The notes: generated by a model not told the origin, from the sequence alone. A stretch of 15,101 nt of DNA from Candidatus Hikarchaeia archaeon HikBin4 (GCA_009889685.1 WTZT01000003.1:1-15101), one strand, 5' to 3'; positions 1 to 8,597 are shown, numbered from the stretch's first letter. Numbers and translations: made by a program.

Positions 1-207
1 CATTAATTCTTCAATCCATTCGTCTTCCCAATATACGGAAGCACGGGAACCCGTCACAACAATTGCATCAAAATCAAAATTTTTTGGCAAGTCCCCTCTT
101 GTAACATCAAACTCAACCGTTTCTACTCCTATCTCCCTTCTAAAGTTCCTGCGAGTGTGGCTATCATTATACGATGCATCCAAAACGGCTACTTGCAATC
201 TTTCCAT
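1..207 (-). CDS. Class I glutamine amidotransferase-like protein (5' part only)
   Basis: Minus-strand gene entering from the left edge; the first 69 codons are visible and remain open. The protein starts MERLQVAVLDASYND, followed by a TRRNFRRE segment, an EFDVTRGDLP segment and then AIVVTGSRASVYWEDEWI. This matches the opening of archaeal GMP-synthase-like type 1 glutamine amidotransferases: a beta strand, a helix and the VxTGSxxSVY loop. The catalytic Cys-His-Glu triad would lie beyond the window, so activity cannot be judged. I chose the ATG at 207 because a TAAATTTA box (235-242) lies about 31 bases upstream, as for a leaderless transcript. A GTG at 219 with GGAGG nine bases before it, and an in-frame ATG at 276, are alternatives. 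Divergent from the ferredoxin-like gene at 337. The substrate is unknown. Confidence 0.72.
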   Translation of the reverse strand, partial: MERLQVAVLDASYNDSHTRRNFRREIGVETVEFDVTRGDLPKNFDFDAIVVTGSRASVYWEDEWIEELM

Positions 208-234
208 TGATCTCTGCACAACAATCGTCCTCCA

Positions 235-242
235 TAAATTTA
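235..242 (-). promoter_or_regulatory. TATA-like box for the amidotransferase gene
   Basis: The octamer TAAATTTA is centred about 31 bases upstream of the ATG at 207. The same octamer precedes the uS10/mL48-like gene (15086-15093). Position and sequence fit an archaeal TATA element driving a leaderless or nearly leaderless mRNA. It is palindromic, so direction comes from context. Confidence 0.4.
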
Positions 243-336
243 CCCATTCCCTTTGGGAAATATTTCTAAAATTCATACATCCCTTTTATGATTCGGGATC
301 AAAACCTCCTTAAACTAGCCATCCATAACCCGAAAT

Positions 337-915
337 ATGGTTGGTTTAATGGGTGTGGCCATCGGAGTCTTTCTCACTGCCGCGTTTGTAGGTCTCCATT
401 TTTCTAGAGGGCAAAAATGGCAACCCAAAGAAGATATAGTTCAATCTATTCTAGCGCAAAGAGCTTTGACTTTTTCCGAGACAACTTTCCCGGAACCAAT
501 GAGTAGGGCTGCCGGCGCTGTAGTAGTTGGAGCATCCATTACAACTGATTCATCACTCGAAGAGACAGTATCAGCCATAGATGATTCTTCTCAACACAGT
601 CCCCAAAATATCTCTGATAGTGATGCTAAAGTGTTTAAAATTGAGTATGTTAAAGAGGGCATTTCTTTGGAAGTCCGAGAAAACCAAACCCTACTTGAAG
701 CCGGAGAAGAACAAGGATGGGATATACCGTATGCCTGTCGAGAAGGACAATGTCTCTCTTGTGGGGGAAAAATTACAAATGGGCCTGCATCCGACTTTGT
801 TTTCCACGATGGGCAAGAAATGCTATCTTCCGACGAGCTAGATTCTGGATATACTCTTACTTGTGTTGCTTATCCTATATCTGGCCTTCGCCTCGAGACT
901 AGTGAATCTCCTTAG
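337..915 (+). CDS. Membrane-anchored plant-type [2Fe-2S] ferredoxin-domain protein
   Basis: 192 residues. Residues 2-21 form a hydrophobic N-terminal segment (MVGLMGVAIGVFLTAAFVGL), probably a transmembrane anchor. A low-complexity Ser/Asp-rich linker runs to about residue 97, and a plant-type ferredoxin domain covers about 98-188. The cluster ligands fit the C-x4-C-x2-C...C pattern: Cys134, Cys139, Cys142 and Cys176. The domain should carry one [2Fe-2S] cluster and transfer single electrons on the cytoplasmic face of the membrane. Halobacteria have proteins of the same layout, as I recall them. The redox partner is unknown; 6-phosphogluconate dehydrogenase follows 58 bases downstream, but that enzyme uses NAD(P)+ and needs no ferredoxin. 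No Shine-Dalgarno is seen; a TTAAAC box (310-315) lies about 24 bases before the ATG. Confidence 0.85.
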   Translation: MVGLMGVAIGVFLTAAFVGLHFSRGQKWQPKEDIVQSILAQRALTFSETTFPEPMSRAAGAVVVGASITTDSSLEETVSAIDDSSQHSPQNISDSDAKVFKIEYVKEGISLEVRENQTLLEAGEEQGWDIPYACREGQCLSCGGKITNGPASDFVFHDGQEMLSSDELDSGYTLTCVAYPISGLRLETSESP

Positions 916-973
916 ATCTATTCCATAGAATCGAGTAATCATCCTTAAGTTCACTTGTCCATAAAGATAACAC

Positions 974-1999
974 ATGAAAATTGGAGTCATAGGACTCGGT
1001 AGAATGGGCGAGTATATGTCTCGCCGTTTGCGCAACAATGGTCATGAAGTTTGGGGGTATCGGCGAAATGTCGAGGAGGCCAAGAAACTCTTTGAAGACG
1101 GCGCTATAGATGGGTATGCGAACGACATCGAAACACTAGTAAACTCCGTCCACGATACCACTGATTCAAAAAGTGTTTTTCTCATGGTCATTCCCGCTGG
1201 ATCTGTCGATGATACTCTATCTAAACTTCTCCTTCACGTACGCCCTGGAGACGTTATCATTGATCATGGGAATAGTAATTTTAAACATAGCAGGGATCGA
1301 GGAATCAGTCTATCCGATCAAAATATTGGATATATCGACTGTGGTACTTCCGGTGGCGTCTGGGGATTGGATCGGGGATATTGTCTTATGATAGGGGGAA
1401 CAGACGAAGACGTACATTACTGTAAACCTATTTTCGACGCCCTTTCTCCTGATATGGATTCCATCAATCGAACCCAACCCGATTCTACTATTACTCCTGC
1501 AGAGAATGGATGGTTACATTGTGGTCCCTGGGGTGCAGGACATTTCGTTAAAATGGTTCATAATGGTGTAGAATATGGAATTATGCAATCTTATGCTGAA
1601 GGATTTAATATTCTCAAATCCGCCAATAAAGGCAAAGAATATGTTGGCATCGACGCCGAAACAGCACCCATGGAAGATCCTCAAAACTATCAATATGATA
1701 TAAATATAGCAGAAGTAGCAGAATTATGGCGTCGGGGCAGTGTAGTTGGTTCTTGGCTACTAGATCTTACCGCAACTGCGCTTAGAGACTCTCCAGAGCT
1801 AGGTAATTATTCTGGAAAGGTTTCGGATAGTGGGGAAGGGCGTTGGACTATCAATACAGCCGTCGATTTAGGCGTCCCTGCCCCTGCCTTATCTGCTGCT
1901 TTATTTGCTAGATTCAATTCTCAGGCATCAAGCCCATTCGCCGATAAAATTATTTCTGCGATGAGATTCATGTTCGGAGGCCACCATGAAAAAAAATAG
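974..1999 (+). CDS. gnd: 6-phosphogluconate dehydrogenase, decarboxylating (short, GndA/YqeC type)
   Basis: 341 residues, the length of the short prokaryotic Gnd subfamily rather than the ~470-residue classical enzyme. It oxidises and decarboxylates 6-phosphogluconate to ribulose 5-phosphate. The N-terminal Rossmann fold shows GLGRMG (8-13) and YRRN at the end of the second strand (29-32), where cofactor choice is made. DCGTSGGVWG (122-131) is the substrate-binding signature. GAGHFVKMVHNGVEYG (187-202) holds the catalytic Lys193 and the conserved Asn197. GEGRWT (287-292) is a further family motif in the helical C-terminal domain. In Haloferax volcanii a Gnd of this kind works in an oxidative pentose phosphate pathway that supplies pentoses; the same role is likely here. 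NAD versus NADP preference cannot be settled by eye. It lies between the ferredoxin-like gene and valS. Confidence 0.92.
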   Translation: MKIGVIGLGRMGEYMSRRLRNNGHEVWGYRRNVEEAKKLFEDGAIDGYANDIETLVNSVHDTTDSKSVFLMVIPAGSVDDTLSKLLLHVRPGDVIIDHGNSNFKHSRDRGISLSDQNIGYIDCGTSGGVWGLDRGYCLMIGGTDEDVHYCKPIFDALSPDMDSINRTQPDSTITPAENGWLHCGPWGAGHFVKMVHNGVEYGIMQSYAEGFNILKSANKGKEYVGIDAETAPMEDPQNYQYDINIAEVAELWRRGSVVGSWLLDLTATALRDSPELGNYSGKVSDSGEGRWTINTAVDLGVPAPALSAALFARFNSQASSPFADKIISAMRFMFGGHHEKK

Positions 2000-2048
2000 A
2001 AGAATCTTTTCGATTACTCATTTGACGTATTTTTAACAGAAGTTAGAT

Positions 2049-4667
2049 ATGATTGATTTTCCAGAACTTTATAATCCAAAAGAAATCGAGCCCAAGTGGA
2101 GAGACCACTGGTTTAAATCCCAATTATATCGTTACGAAAACACCGGGGCAGAAGATTATGTAATTGATACTCCTCCGCCCTATCCCACAGGAAATTTCCA
2201 TATTGGAAATTCACTCGGTTGGTGTTATATGGACTTTGCAGCTCGCTACCATCGGCTTCAAGGATATGACGTTTTATTCCCCCAAGGTTGGGACTGTCAT
2301 GGATTGCCCACAGAAGTTAAAGTAGAAGAGAATAATGATGTCCATCGCACCGAAATCCCCCGCGACGTATTCCGAAAAATGTGTTCTGAATACACAGAAA
2401 AACAAATACAATCTATGAAACAGGTCATGTTGGATTTAGGATTTTCTCAGGATTGGAATCATGAATTTAGAACCATGGACCCTTCCTTCTGGGGGACAAC
2501 TCAATTATCCTTTCTCAAAATGCATTCACAGGGGCAGATCTATCGGGGAGAACACCCCGTAAATTGGTGCCCTAGGTGTGAAACAGCAATCGCCGACGCC
2601 GAAGTAGAAACTCTCGATCGCGAAGCCAATCTTCATTATCTGACATTCTCTGGAACTATGGAAAAAGATATTCAAATAGCCACCACTCGCCCCGAATTAT
2701 TGCCAGCATGCGTTGCTATAGCTGTTAACCCCGCTGATTCCCGCTATTCCTGGGCACTTGACAAAATATTCAAAGTTCCACTATTCGAACACGAAATTCA
2801 CTTATTCGCAGATGATTCGGTAGACCCCGAATTTGGTACTGGTGCTGTTATGATCTGTACTTTTGGAGATAAACAAGATGTTTCTTGGTGGGCTGAATAC
2901 AATCTACCACTCCGCGACGTTTTCACAGAAGATGGTCATCTTGGAGAACTAGCTGGTGATTATGCCGGATTAACAATTAACGAGGCCAAAGATGCAATTG
3001 TAACTTCTTTGTCTGAAAAAGGCCATCTAATCAAAAGCGAAAAAATAGACCAATCTGTTGGCGTTTGTTGGCGTTGTGACACTCCAATTGAAATTTTGAG
3101 CCGTGAGCAGTGGTTTGTAAAAGTAGATCCCAAAGATATACTCGAAAAAGCCGAATCTATAGATTGGATCCCTGCACACATGTTTCTCCGATTAAAAGAA
3201 TGGACAGAAAGTATGGATTGGGATTGGGTCATTAGCCGTCAGCGCGTATTTGCCACTCCCATCCCTGCATGGTTTTGTTCCTCTTGCGATTATATTGCTA
3301 TGGCACAAGAAAATGATTTGCCGATAGATCCTACTGAAACTGATCCCTCCATCGGCAACTGCCCAATTTGCGGTTCTTCCGCTTGGACGCCCGAAACAGA
3401 TGTAATGGATACTTGGATGGATTCTTCAATAACCCCTCTCTATATTCGTGGCTGGCCAAAAAACACCTTTACTCCAACTTCACTCCGTGAACAGGGGCAT
3501 GATATCATCCGAACTTGGGCATTCTACACTATATTAAGAACTGCAGCACTAGTGGAAAAAGAACCTTGGAAAGAAGCTCTTATTAATGGAATGGTCTTTG
3601 GAGACGATGGTTATAAAATGTCCAAATCCCGAAATAATTTTGTCCAACCAAGTGAGGTCATCGAAGAATATTCTGCAGATGCATTTAGACAAGCAATGGC
3701 TTTAGGCGGTCATCCTGGGAGTGATATCCAGTTCCAATGGAAAGAAGTTATTAGTGCATCTCGTTTCTTAACAAAACTATGGAACATCGTTCGCTTTTCA
3801 TCAACTCATTTTTACAATGATTTACCTTCTTTACAAAACCCAGCCTATCGAAATGCTGACTGGTGGCTATTTTCTAAACTCAATTCTTTGATAACAGAAG
3901 TGTCACAAGACATGGATAACTACCGATTCGATTCTGCACTGAAAAAATTAAGAGATTTCATTTGGCATGACCTTGCAGATAATTACATTGAGTTAGTCAA
4001 AGGACGTATTTATGGTGAACAAATCCCCGAAAAATCCGCGGCACTCCACACGTTATATGTTACATTACACGCACTTATTGTGATGTTATCTCCTTTTACT
4101 CCATTTATTTCCGAAGAATTGTATTCCCGACTTCCTCAGACAACCAATAGTGTACATAAATCCCCTTGGCCCACTCCCATCCCCGGTACACTCGATATCG
4201 GTTTTTCCGGAGATCTCCTAATAGACATAGCCCAAAGCGTTCGTTCCTGGAAAGCAAATTCTGGTTTGGCGCTTAATGAAAAAATAAGCAATGTGGAGAT
4301 TTATGCTCCAGAACAAGAATCAATCGATACATTAGACCTATCCGCTGCGATTAACGCCCCAGTTTCTTTAAAATCTGGAAAACCTGATCTTATTCTTGTA
4401 CCTTCTGATGTCGAAATAGATTATAGTTTGATCGGTCCTATTTTCCGTGAAAAATCAGACACTGTTGTCTCTGCAATAAAGAAGTTACCTCTATCTGAAA
4501 TAAAACTCCAACTCGAGGCGAATGGTATTCTCACTCTCGTAATAGATGATTCTGAAATCTCGATAAGTCAAGACGCGATTAAACTCATAGAAGAATATCA
4601 AACAGATAAAGGAAAAGAAGTTAATGTTCTTACAGTTCCACATGCCACAATTTTACTTCATCTTTGA
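2049..4667 (+). CDS. valS: Valyl-tRNA synthetase
   Basis: 872 residues, full length for an archaeal class I ValRS; it charges tRNA-Val with valine in the cytoplasm. Signature sites: HIGN (51-54) and KMSKS (523-527) for ATP binding. The CP1 editing domain lies between about 190 and 340, with the ATTRPE segment and a GTGAVM segment typical of hydrolysis of mischarged Thr-tRNA. Four Cys pairs, C174/C177, C340/C343, C410/C413 and C438/C441, are placed like the zinc knuckles of archaeal ValRS. The anticodon-binding helical domain follows to about 720. The N-terminal third, including YVIDTPPPYPTGN and WDCHGLPTEVKVEE, looks very close to haloarchaeal ValRS, but residues are less acidic. There is no frameshift. 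No Shine-Dalgarno is visible; spacing from gnd is 49 bases, so it may be partly co-transcribed. Confidence 0.97.
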   Translation: MIDFPELYNPKEIEPKWRDHWFKSQLYRYENTGAEDYVIDTPPPYPTGNFHIGNSLGWCYMDFAARYHRLQGYDVLFPQGWDCHGLPTEVKVEENNDVHRTEIPRDVFRKMCSEYTEKQIQSMKQVMLDLGFSQDWNHEFRTMDPSFWGTTQLSFLKMHSQGQIYRGEHPVNWCPRCETAIADAEVETLDREANLHYLTFSGTMEKDIQIATTRPELLPACVAIAVNPADSRYSWALDKIFKVPLFEHEIHLFADDSVDPEFGTGAVMICTFGDKQDVSWWAEYNLPLRDVFTEDGHLGELAGDYAGLTINEAKDAIVTSLSEKGHLIKSEKIDQSVGVCWRCDTPIEILSREQWFVKVDPKDILEKAESIDWIPAHMFLRLKEWTESMDWDWVISRQRVFATPIPAWFCSSCDYIAMAQENDLPIDPTETDPSIGNCPICGSSAWTPETDVMDTWMDSSITPLYIRGWPKNTFTPTSLREQGHDIIRTWAFYTILRTAALVEKEPWKEALINGMVFGDDGYKMSKSRNNFVQPSEVIEEYSADAFRQAMALGGHPGSDIQFQWKEVISASRFLTKLWNIVRFSSTHFYNDLPSLQNPAYRNADWWLFSKLNSLITEVSQDMDNYRFDSALKKLRDFIWHDLADNYIELVKGRIYGEQIPEKSAALHTLYVTLHALIVMLSPFTPFISEELYSRLPQTTNSVHKSPWPTPIPGTLDIGFSGDLLIDIAQSVRSWKANSGLALNEKISNVEIYAPEQESIDTLDLSAAINAPVSLKSGKPDLILVPSDVEIDYSLIGPIFREKSDTVVSAIKKLPLSEIKLQLEANGILTLVIDDSEISISQDAIKLIEEYQTDKGKEVNVLTVPHATILLHL

Positions 4668-4780
4668 CCCAAATTGATACAATTCTATAACTGTCCTTTT
4701 CAACCAATCCCGCAAGTTCGCACATCCCGTTTAAGCCAAAACAAGTAAATATTTGAAAACCAATAGTCCTTTCACGAAAA
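4668..4780 (+). promoter_or_regulatory. Intergenic promoter region for the DUF5821-type regulator operon
   Basis: A 113-base AT-rich gap with no open reading frame of its own. TAAATATTT at 4746-4754 is centred about 31 bases before the ATG at 4781 and is a good TATA-box candidate. It probably starts a transcript covering the regulator and ycaO separately from valS. Confidence 0.4.
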
Positions 4781-5602
4781 ATGGATTCTATCCCCAATCG
4801 CAATTTGGATTCTACGTTACAAACACTTTTTTCTAAAAATACTGGACAAGTTTTCGTGATTGGGCCTTCCAAACGATTAATCACCTCTATAACCAATCTG
4901 TTATTCACTTCGCTTAATCCTCCTTCCATTAGAATGTTATCCGATGGGCCCACCATTAAAGAAACAACAAATGATTTTATTACCGCTAGCTATCTCTCAG
5001 AACTATCTAGTACTGGGCTCTTGGAACTTCGAACTGCAGAGACCTTGCCTAAAAATGAATTATTGCTAACTAGCAACTCCCTCATTACTATAATAAATGC
5101 CGGAAATTCTACCTTAACACTTACCACCCCTGCCCAACCGATAACAGAAGATGTCTACACTTTCTACAATAATCTGTGGTCTCAATCTGTACCTTTCCAT
5201 ATCGCAACTCCTCCCTTTTCTCTCGTTCTAGATTCACTCCAATCTAAATTTGGAAGTACTATTGAGTCTGATTTTGCTATCGCTCTTCTTTCTCTTCAAA
5301 AACTACCATCTAGCTATGATTTCCTCGATGAAGTTGCATTGAGTCTGTTAATCGCAGCACGAAATCAAATCCTTCTATATGACCTGTCGCGCTGGGGAGA
5401 GGACATAGGTCTAGCAAGCAGGGCAACTTTTTCACGAACCAAACAACTATTAGAGCAACTAAATTTGATTACCACCGAAACCGTTCCAGTCAACGTGGGA
5501 AGGCCTCGTCTACGCCTTCGACTAAACCACTCTCTACTCGAAACTTGTCCCCCTGAAAAGTTATTAACTGTAGCAACAGAATTGCTCCCCCGTAATGGAT
5601 AA
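4781..5602 (+). CDS. DUF5821/TbsP-type transcriptional regulator with C-terminal winged helix
   Basis: 273 residues. The N-terminal part (about 1-170) is an alpha/beta domain with GQVFVIGPSKR early on, without recognisable catalytic residues. The C-terminal part (about 180-250) looks like a winged helix: SLLIAARNQILLYDLSRWG, then EDIGLASRATFSRTKQLLEQ as the probable recognition unit, and VNVGRPRLRLRL as the wing. This two-part layout agrees with my recollection of haloarchaeal DUF5821 proteins, one of which (TbsP of Haloferax volcanii) acts with TrmB on glycolytic gene expression. Family assignment is from memory; the regulatory targets here are unknown. It is followed 25 bases later by ycaO on the same strand, so it could control its own operon. 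Ligand binding by the N-terminal domain is a guess. Confidence 0.75.
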   Translation: MDSIPNRNLDSTLQTLFSKNTGQVFVIGPSKRLITSITNLLFTSLNPPSIRMLSDGPTIKETTNDFITASYLSELSSTGLLELRTAETLPKNELLLTSNSLITIINAGNSTLTLTTPAQPITEDVYTFYNNLWSQSVPFHIATPPFSLVLDSLQSKFGSTIESDFAIALLSLQKLPSSYDFLDEVALSLLIAARNQILLYDLSRWGEDIGLASRATFSRTKQLLEQLNLITTETVPVNVGRPRLRLRLNHSLLETCPPEKLLTVATELLPRNG

Positions 5603-5627
5603 ACATCTGTGATGCACAAGTTATAAC

Positions 5628-7376
5628 GTGAAAATAGGTCTTATCGGGAAAGGTCATACCTACACTTCCCTCGCATTTGCACTCCAGCAATCTGGAATAT
5701 CTGTCATCTCCATCTCTCCGGAATCCATTTCCAAATCTAAATTAAAAGAATTTTCTATTGTCTTGGCGATTGATCACGTTGGATCTCCACTTTTTGACAA
5801 AGTAAATAAGAATATAAACACAAGTTGGATGGCAATAGAACTTGGAGGTGTCGGAGGTCATACTCTTCCTTCTGTACTCGGTTCAATTTCTCTATTTGAT
5901 TCTACCACTGCATGTTATTCCTGCCTTCAAACTAGGGTAAAATCAAATTTATCCGCTCTAGAAGAATTCAATTCCGAATCTCTTATTTCTATTTCCTCTT
6001 CCTTTGAATCCCTACTTGGGTCCCTTTCCGCGTATTTGGTGACTTCTCTATCCAATTCTACCATGTCCCACAGCCATGTATTTGAGATTTCAGACTTCTC
6101 CATAGGACAAACCAACAATGAGAACAATGCCATCACTCAGAGACTTTTACTCCCAATCCCCACTTGTCCTTCCAATGACCATTCTTCATCTCCTTGCCTT
6201 TCTGGAAACGTCACAGAACGGGCAGAGTATGCAATCGATGAGCGCATCGGAATTATCAATACAATTTCCGAAGCAGAGTCTTTCCCAGCTCCTTATTATT
6301 TGGCAAATTTATGTGATACAACTTCTTTTACCACGCAGTCAGTCAGAAAACAATCTGCCGGGGTGGCTATTAATTGGGATCAAGCTTTTATTAAGACAAT
6401 CGGAGAAGCTCTAGAGCGATATAGTTCTGGAGTTTATGATTCTAATTCATTTATATCTGGTTCCACTTCTAGTTTCAAAAATTCCATCTCACCTTCTTCT
6501 TTTGTCCAACCATCTCCAGATCTTTACGAAGACGAATCGATAGATTGGGTCGATGGAGTCAATCTCTATTCTAATAAAAAAGTTTTGTTGCCTGCAGACT
6601 TTGCCGTATTTCCTCCGCCTTCTGAATACTATAAACCCGCAATAACCACTGGTCTTGCAATAGGAAATTCACTCATAGAAGCTCAACTCTCAGGACTCTA
6701 CGAAGTTATAGAAAGAGATGCAACCATGTTATCTTGGTATTCCACCCGCCCCCCTTCCGAATTTTTACCAGACGATTCCGAATTTGATCTCTTATCTCAA
6801 ATGGCCCGTTCCCAAGGACTTACTACTACGGCACTTTTAGTGACTCAAGATATAGACATACCTATAGTTACCGTTGCAGTTCACAGGCCCTCAAAATGGC
6901 CAAAATTCGCTGTAGGTTCTTGTGCAAATATCAATCCAAATCGGGCAGCCATAGGTGCCCTCTCTGAAGCATTACAGAATTGGATGGAATTGCGATCCAT
7001 GGGGCCCGATATAGCAAAAAATCAACCATCTGCAATAGGAGTTTATTCCAATTTTCCAAAAGAGGCTCAATCTTTCATAGAGTGCAGTGATTCCATCTCT
7101 TCCAATGATATCTCCATTTCAACTTTTTTCGAATCCACCGAAGAACTATCCTTCATCATGAATCACTTACATTCATTAGGTCTTCATACTTACTCTGTCA
7201 AACTCACTCCTCCCGATATAGCCATTTTAGGATTTGAAGCTGTCCGTATACTTGTTCCAAAAGCACAACCTCTCTTTTTCGAAAAATCCTTTTTCGGCGT
7301 TAGGGCACGAAAAGTTCCATCTTCACTCGGTAACTTTAGATCTAGACTAGACCGCTCTCACCATCCATATCCCTAG
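5628..7376 (+). CDS. YcaO-domain protein with N-terminal Cys-bearing (ThiF-like partner) domain
   Basis: 582 residues, GTG start 25 bases after the regulator gene. YcaO enzymes use ATP to activate peptide backbone amides, making azolines or, with a sulfur source, thioamides. The YcaO fold spans about 195-582. ATP/Mg sites are visible as EALER (260-264), EVIERD (359-364) and EALQNWME (447-454). Residues 1-190 form a separate domain with ELGGVGG (71-77) and a C96-x2-C99 pair, and two later cysteines (C180, C190) that could complete a zinc site; this resembles the N-terminal partner domain of fused azoline cyclodehydratases. The protein ends in HPYP with a terminal proline, recalling the Pro-rich C-terminus important in azoline-forming YcaO. 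No TfuA, dehydrogenase or clear precursor peptide is adjacent. The substrate is unknown; a ribosomal or tRNA-linked protein target is only a possibility. Confidence 0.85.
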   Translation: MKIGLIGKGHTYTSLAFALQQSGISVISISPESISKSKLKEFSIVLAIDHVGSPLFDKVNKNINTSWMAIELGGVGGHTLPSVLGSISLFDSTTACYSCLQTRVKSNLSALEEFNSESLISISSSFESLLGSLSAYLVTSLSNSTMSHSHVFEISDFSIGQTNNENNAITQRLLLPIPTCPSNDHSSSPCLSGNVTERAEYAIDERIGIINTISEAESFPAPYYLANLCDTTSFTTQSVRKQSAGVAINWDQAFIKTIGEALERYSSGVYDSNSFISGSTSSFKNSISPSSFVQPSPDLYEDESIDWVDGVNLYSNKKVLLPADFAVFPPPSEYYKPAITTGLAIGNSLIEAQLSGLYEVIERDATMLSWYSTRPPSEFLPDDSEFDLLSQMARSQGLTTTALLVTQDIDIPIVTVAVHRPSKWPKFAVGSCANINPNRAAIGALSEALQNWMELRSMGPDIAKNQPSAIGVYSNFPKEAQSFIECSDSISSNDISISTFFESTEELSFIMNHLHSLGLHTYSVKLTPPDIAILGFEAVRILVPKAQPLFFEKSFFGVRARKVPSSLGNFRSRLDRSHHPYP

Positions 7377-8569
7377 ATTCCAAGAATGGCTCTCAACATA
7401 TCCCGTATTCCCGGACCCAACCCTACTGCTATTATTACAATTAAAAGCAAAATAGTCCAACTAGGATTCTCTTCCATTGCTTCCTTATCAAAAATATAAA
7501 TCACTAAGAGTGCAGCACCTATCTTGACCACTAAAAATGGCCAAGCCGTTCCTATCACATTTGTTACCCAATCCGGGAACTGGGATCCAATTTCTACTAG
7601 TCCTCTATTGATGGGATGTTTTGGCACTAGATTTTGTTGCATTCCCCTTGTCAATTTATACGCCCAATCTATACCAACAACATTCGCAACACCATCTAAA
7701 ATTTGAGACCACAATACAACTATCCCAATGTCACCTACTCCCTCTGTTATCGTATTCCCCTCCCGATTTATAGCCCACCATAAAAATACTGTAACGATAG
7801 TTGTCATCACCAATACAACTAATGCTATTTCTAAATACAGATAGACGTGGGGCCACGAGAAAACAAGCCAACCCAAATAACCTAATATCACTCCTAAGAG
7901 TGTTACCCCAATAGCAACTAGAGCCTGTTCATACCTATCAACAATTTCCATTCTCTCTAATTTTACAGAAACTAGTATTGCCACTATAGTGGCCAAAAAC
8001 ATAGTTCCATATATCACTGGACTTATCAGTAGTATATTAAGCGGATACCCAATCGTAGCTTCTATGCCTACTGGAACAATATCGTTCGCATCTTCTACAA
8101 CCCTGAGTGCCCCTCCAAATAGCATATATGGAATTAATGAAAAGACTAGTTTTTTATCTAGCCCAATCCTCATTCTTGATAACATTTTGGCCACTACAAA
8201 AAGTAACAAAACTAGTATGAGTGCATATCCAATTTCGGATATGTAAGTGTATCCTGGATATGCCACTATACCCTCTACTCTTGAACACATATCTCCATAT
8301 TGAACCACTTCAAAACCCCGAACCAGTTCATATCCATATTTCCAAGAAGTGGTATACGCTCCTTTTACAGCACAAGCCGATCCTGTTGCATCTGCAAGTA
8401 TTGGGCCCCAAAAATAATGCCAAAATGCATCATATATCGCCCCTCTAAATATTATGCATGGCATTAACACAATGGCAACTAAAGCAATTTTAAATCTAAC
8501 TGACCACGACCCAGAGTTTCTCAATTTGATTGCAAGCAATTTTAATTTCCCATCTTCTGTAGGTTTCAT
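7373..8569 (-). CDS. DUF63-family polytopic membrane protein
   Basis: 398 residues from the ATG at 8569 (MKPTEDGKLKLL). About nine hydrophobic segments are seen, suggesting an integral membrane protein. Family-like stretches are FWHYFWGPILADA near the N-terminus, GGALRVVEDAND, GIEATIGYPLNIL, then QILDGVANVVG and AWPFLVVKIGAALLV. These match the archaeal DUF63 family, common in Halobacteria and without an established function. The frame is open for 49 more codons upstream to 8716, but that stretch is Arg-rich and not membrane-like, and a TATA-like element (8588-8597) sits 24 bases before 8569, so I take the shorter start. The gene converges on ycaO and their stop codons overlap in the palindrome CTAG (7373-7376). 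The polar residues inside membrane segments (Glu, Asp, Asn in VVEDAND) hint at catalysis or transport, but nothing more can be said. Confidence 0.82.
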   Translation of the reverse strand: MKPTEDGKLKLLAIKLRNSGSWSVRFKIALVAIVLMPCIIFRGAIYDAFWHYFWGPILADATGSACAVKGAYTTSWKYGYELVRGFEVVQYGDMCSRVEGIVAYPGYTYISEIGYALILVLLLFVVAKMLSRMRIGLDKKLVFSLIPYMLFGGALRVVEDANDIVPVGIEATIGYPLNILLISPVIYGTMFLATIVAILVSVKLERMEIVDRYEQALVAIGVTLLGVILGYLGWLVFSWPHVYLYLEIALVVLVMTTIVTVFLWWAINREGNTITEGVGDIGIVVLWSQILDGVANVVGIDWAYKLTRGMQQNLVPKHPINRGLVEIGSQFPDWVTNVIGTAWPFLVVKIGAALLVIYIFDKEAMEENPSWTILLLIVIIAVGLGPGIRDMLRAILGI

Positions 8570-8587
8570 AATAGTTCTACTTAGATA

Positions 8588-8597
8588 CTTTTTATTT
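8588..8597 (-). promoter_or_regulatory. TATA-like box for DUF63 gene
   Basis: Read on the minus strand this is AAATAAAAAG, centred about 24 bases before the ATG at 8569; it fits a leaderless transcript. A second candidate, GTTATATTATATTAT (8771-8785), would give a leader of roughly 180 bases. Confidence 0.35.

Noticed and set aside
229..233. GGAGG (minus strand) as Shine-Dalgarno for a GTG start at 219
   Set aside because: Spacing is acceptable, but other genes here lack such sites and the TATA position suits the ATG at 207. Kept only as an alternative.
4630..4956. 108-codon minus-strand ORF across the valS end and the regulator start
   Set aside because: It lies antisense to two well-supported genes and has no family features.
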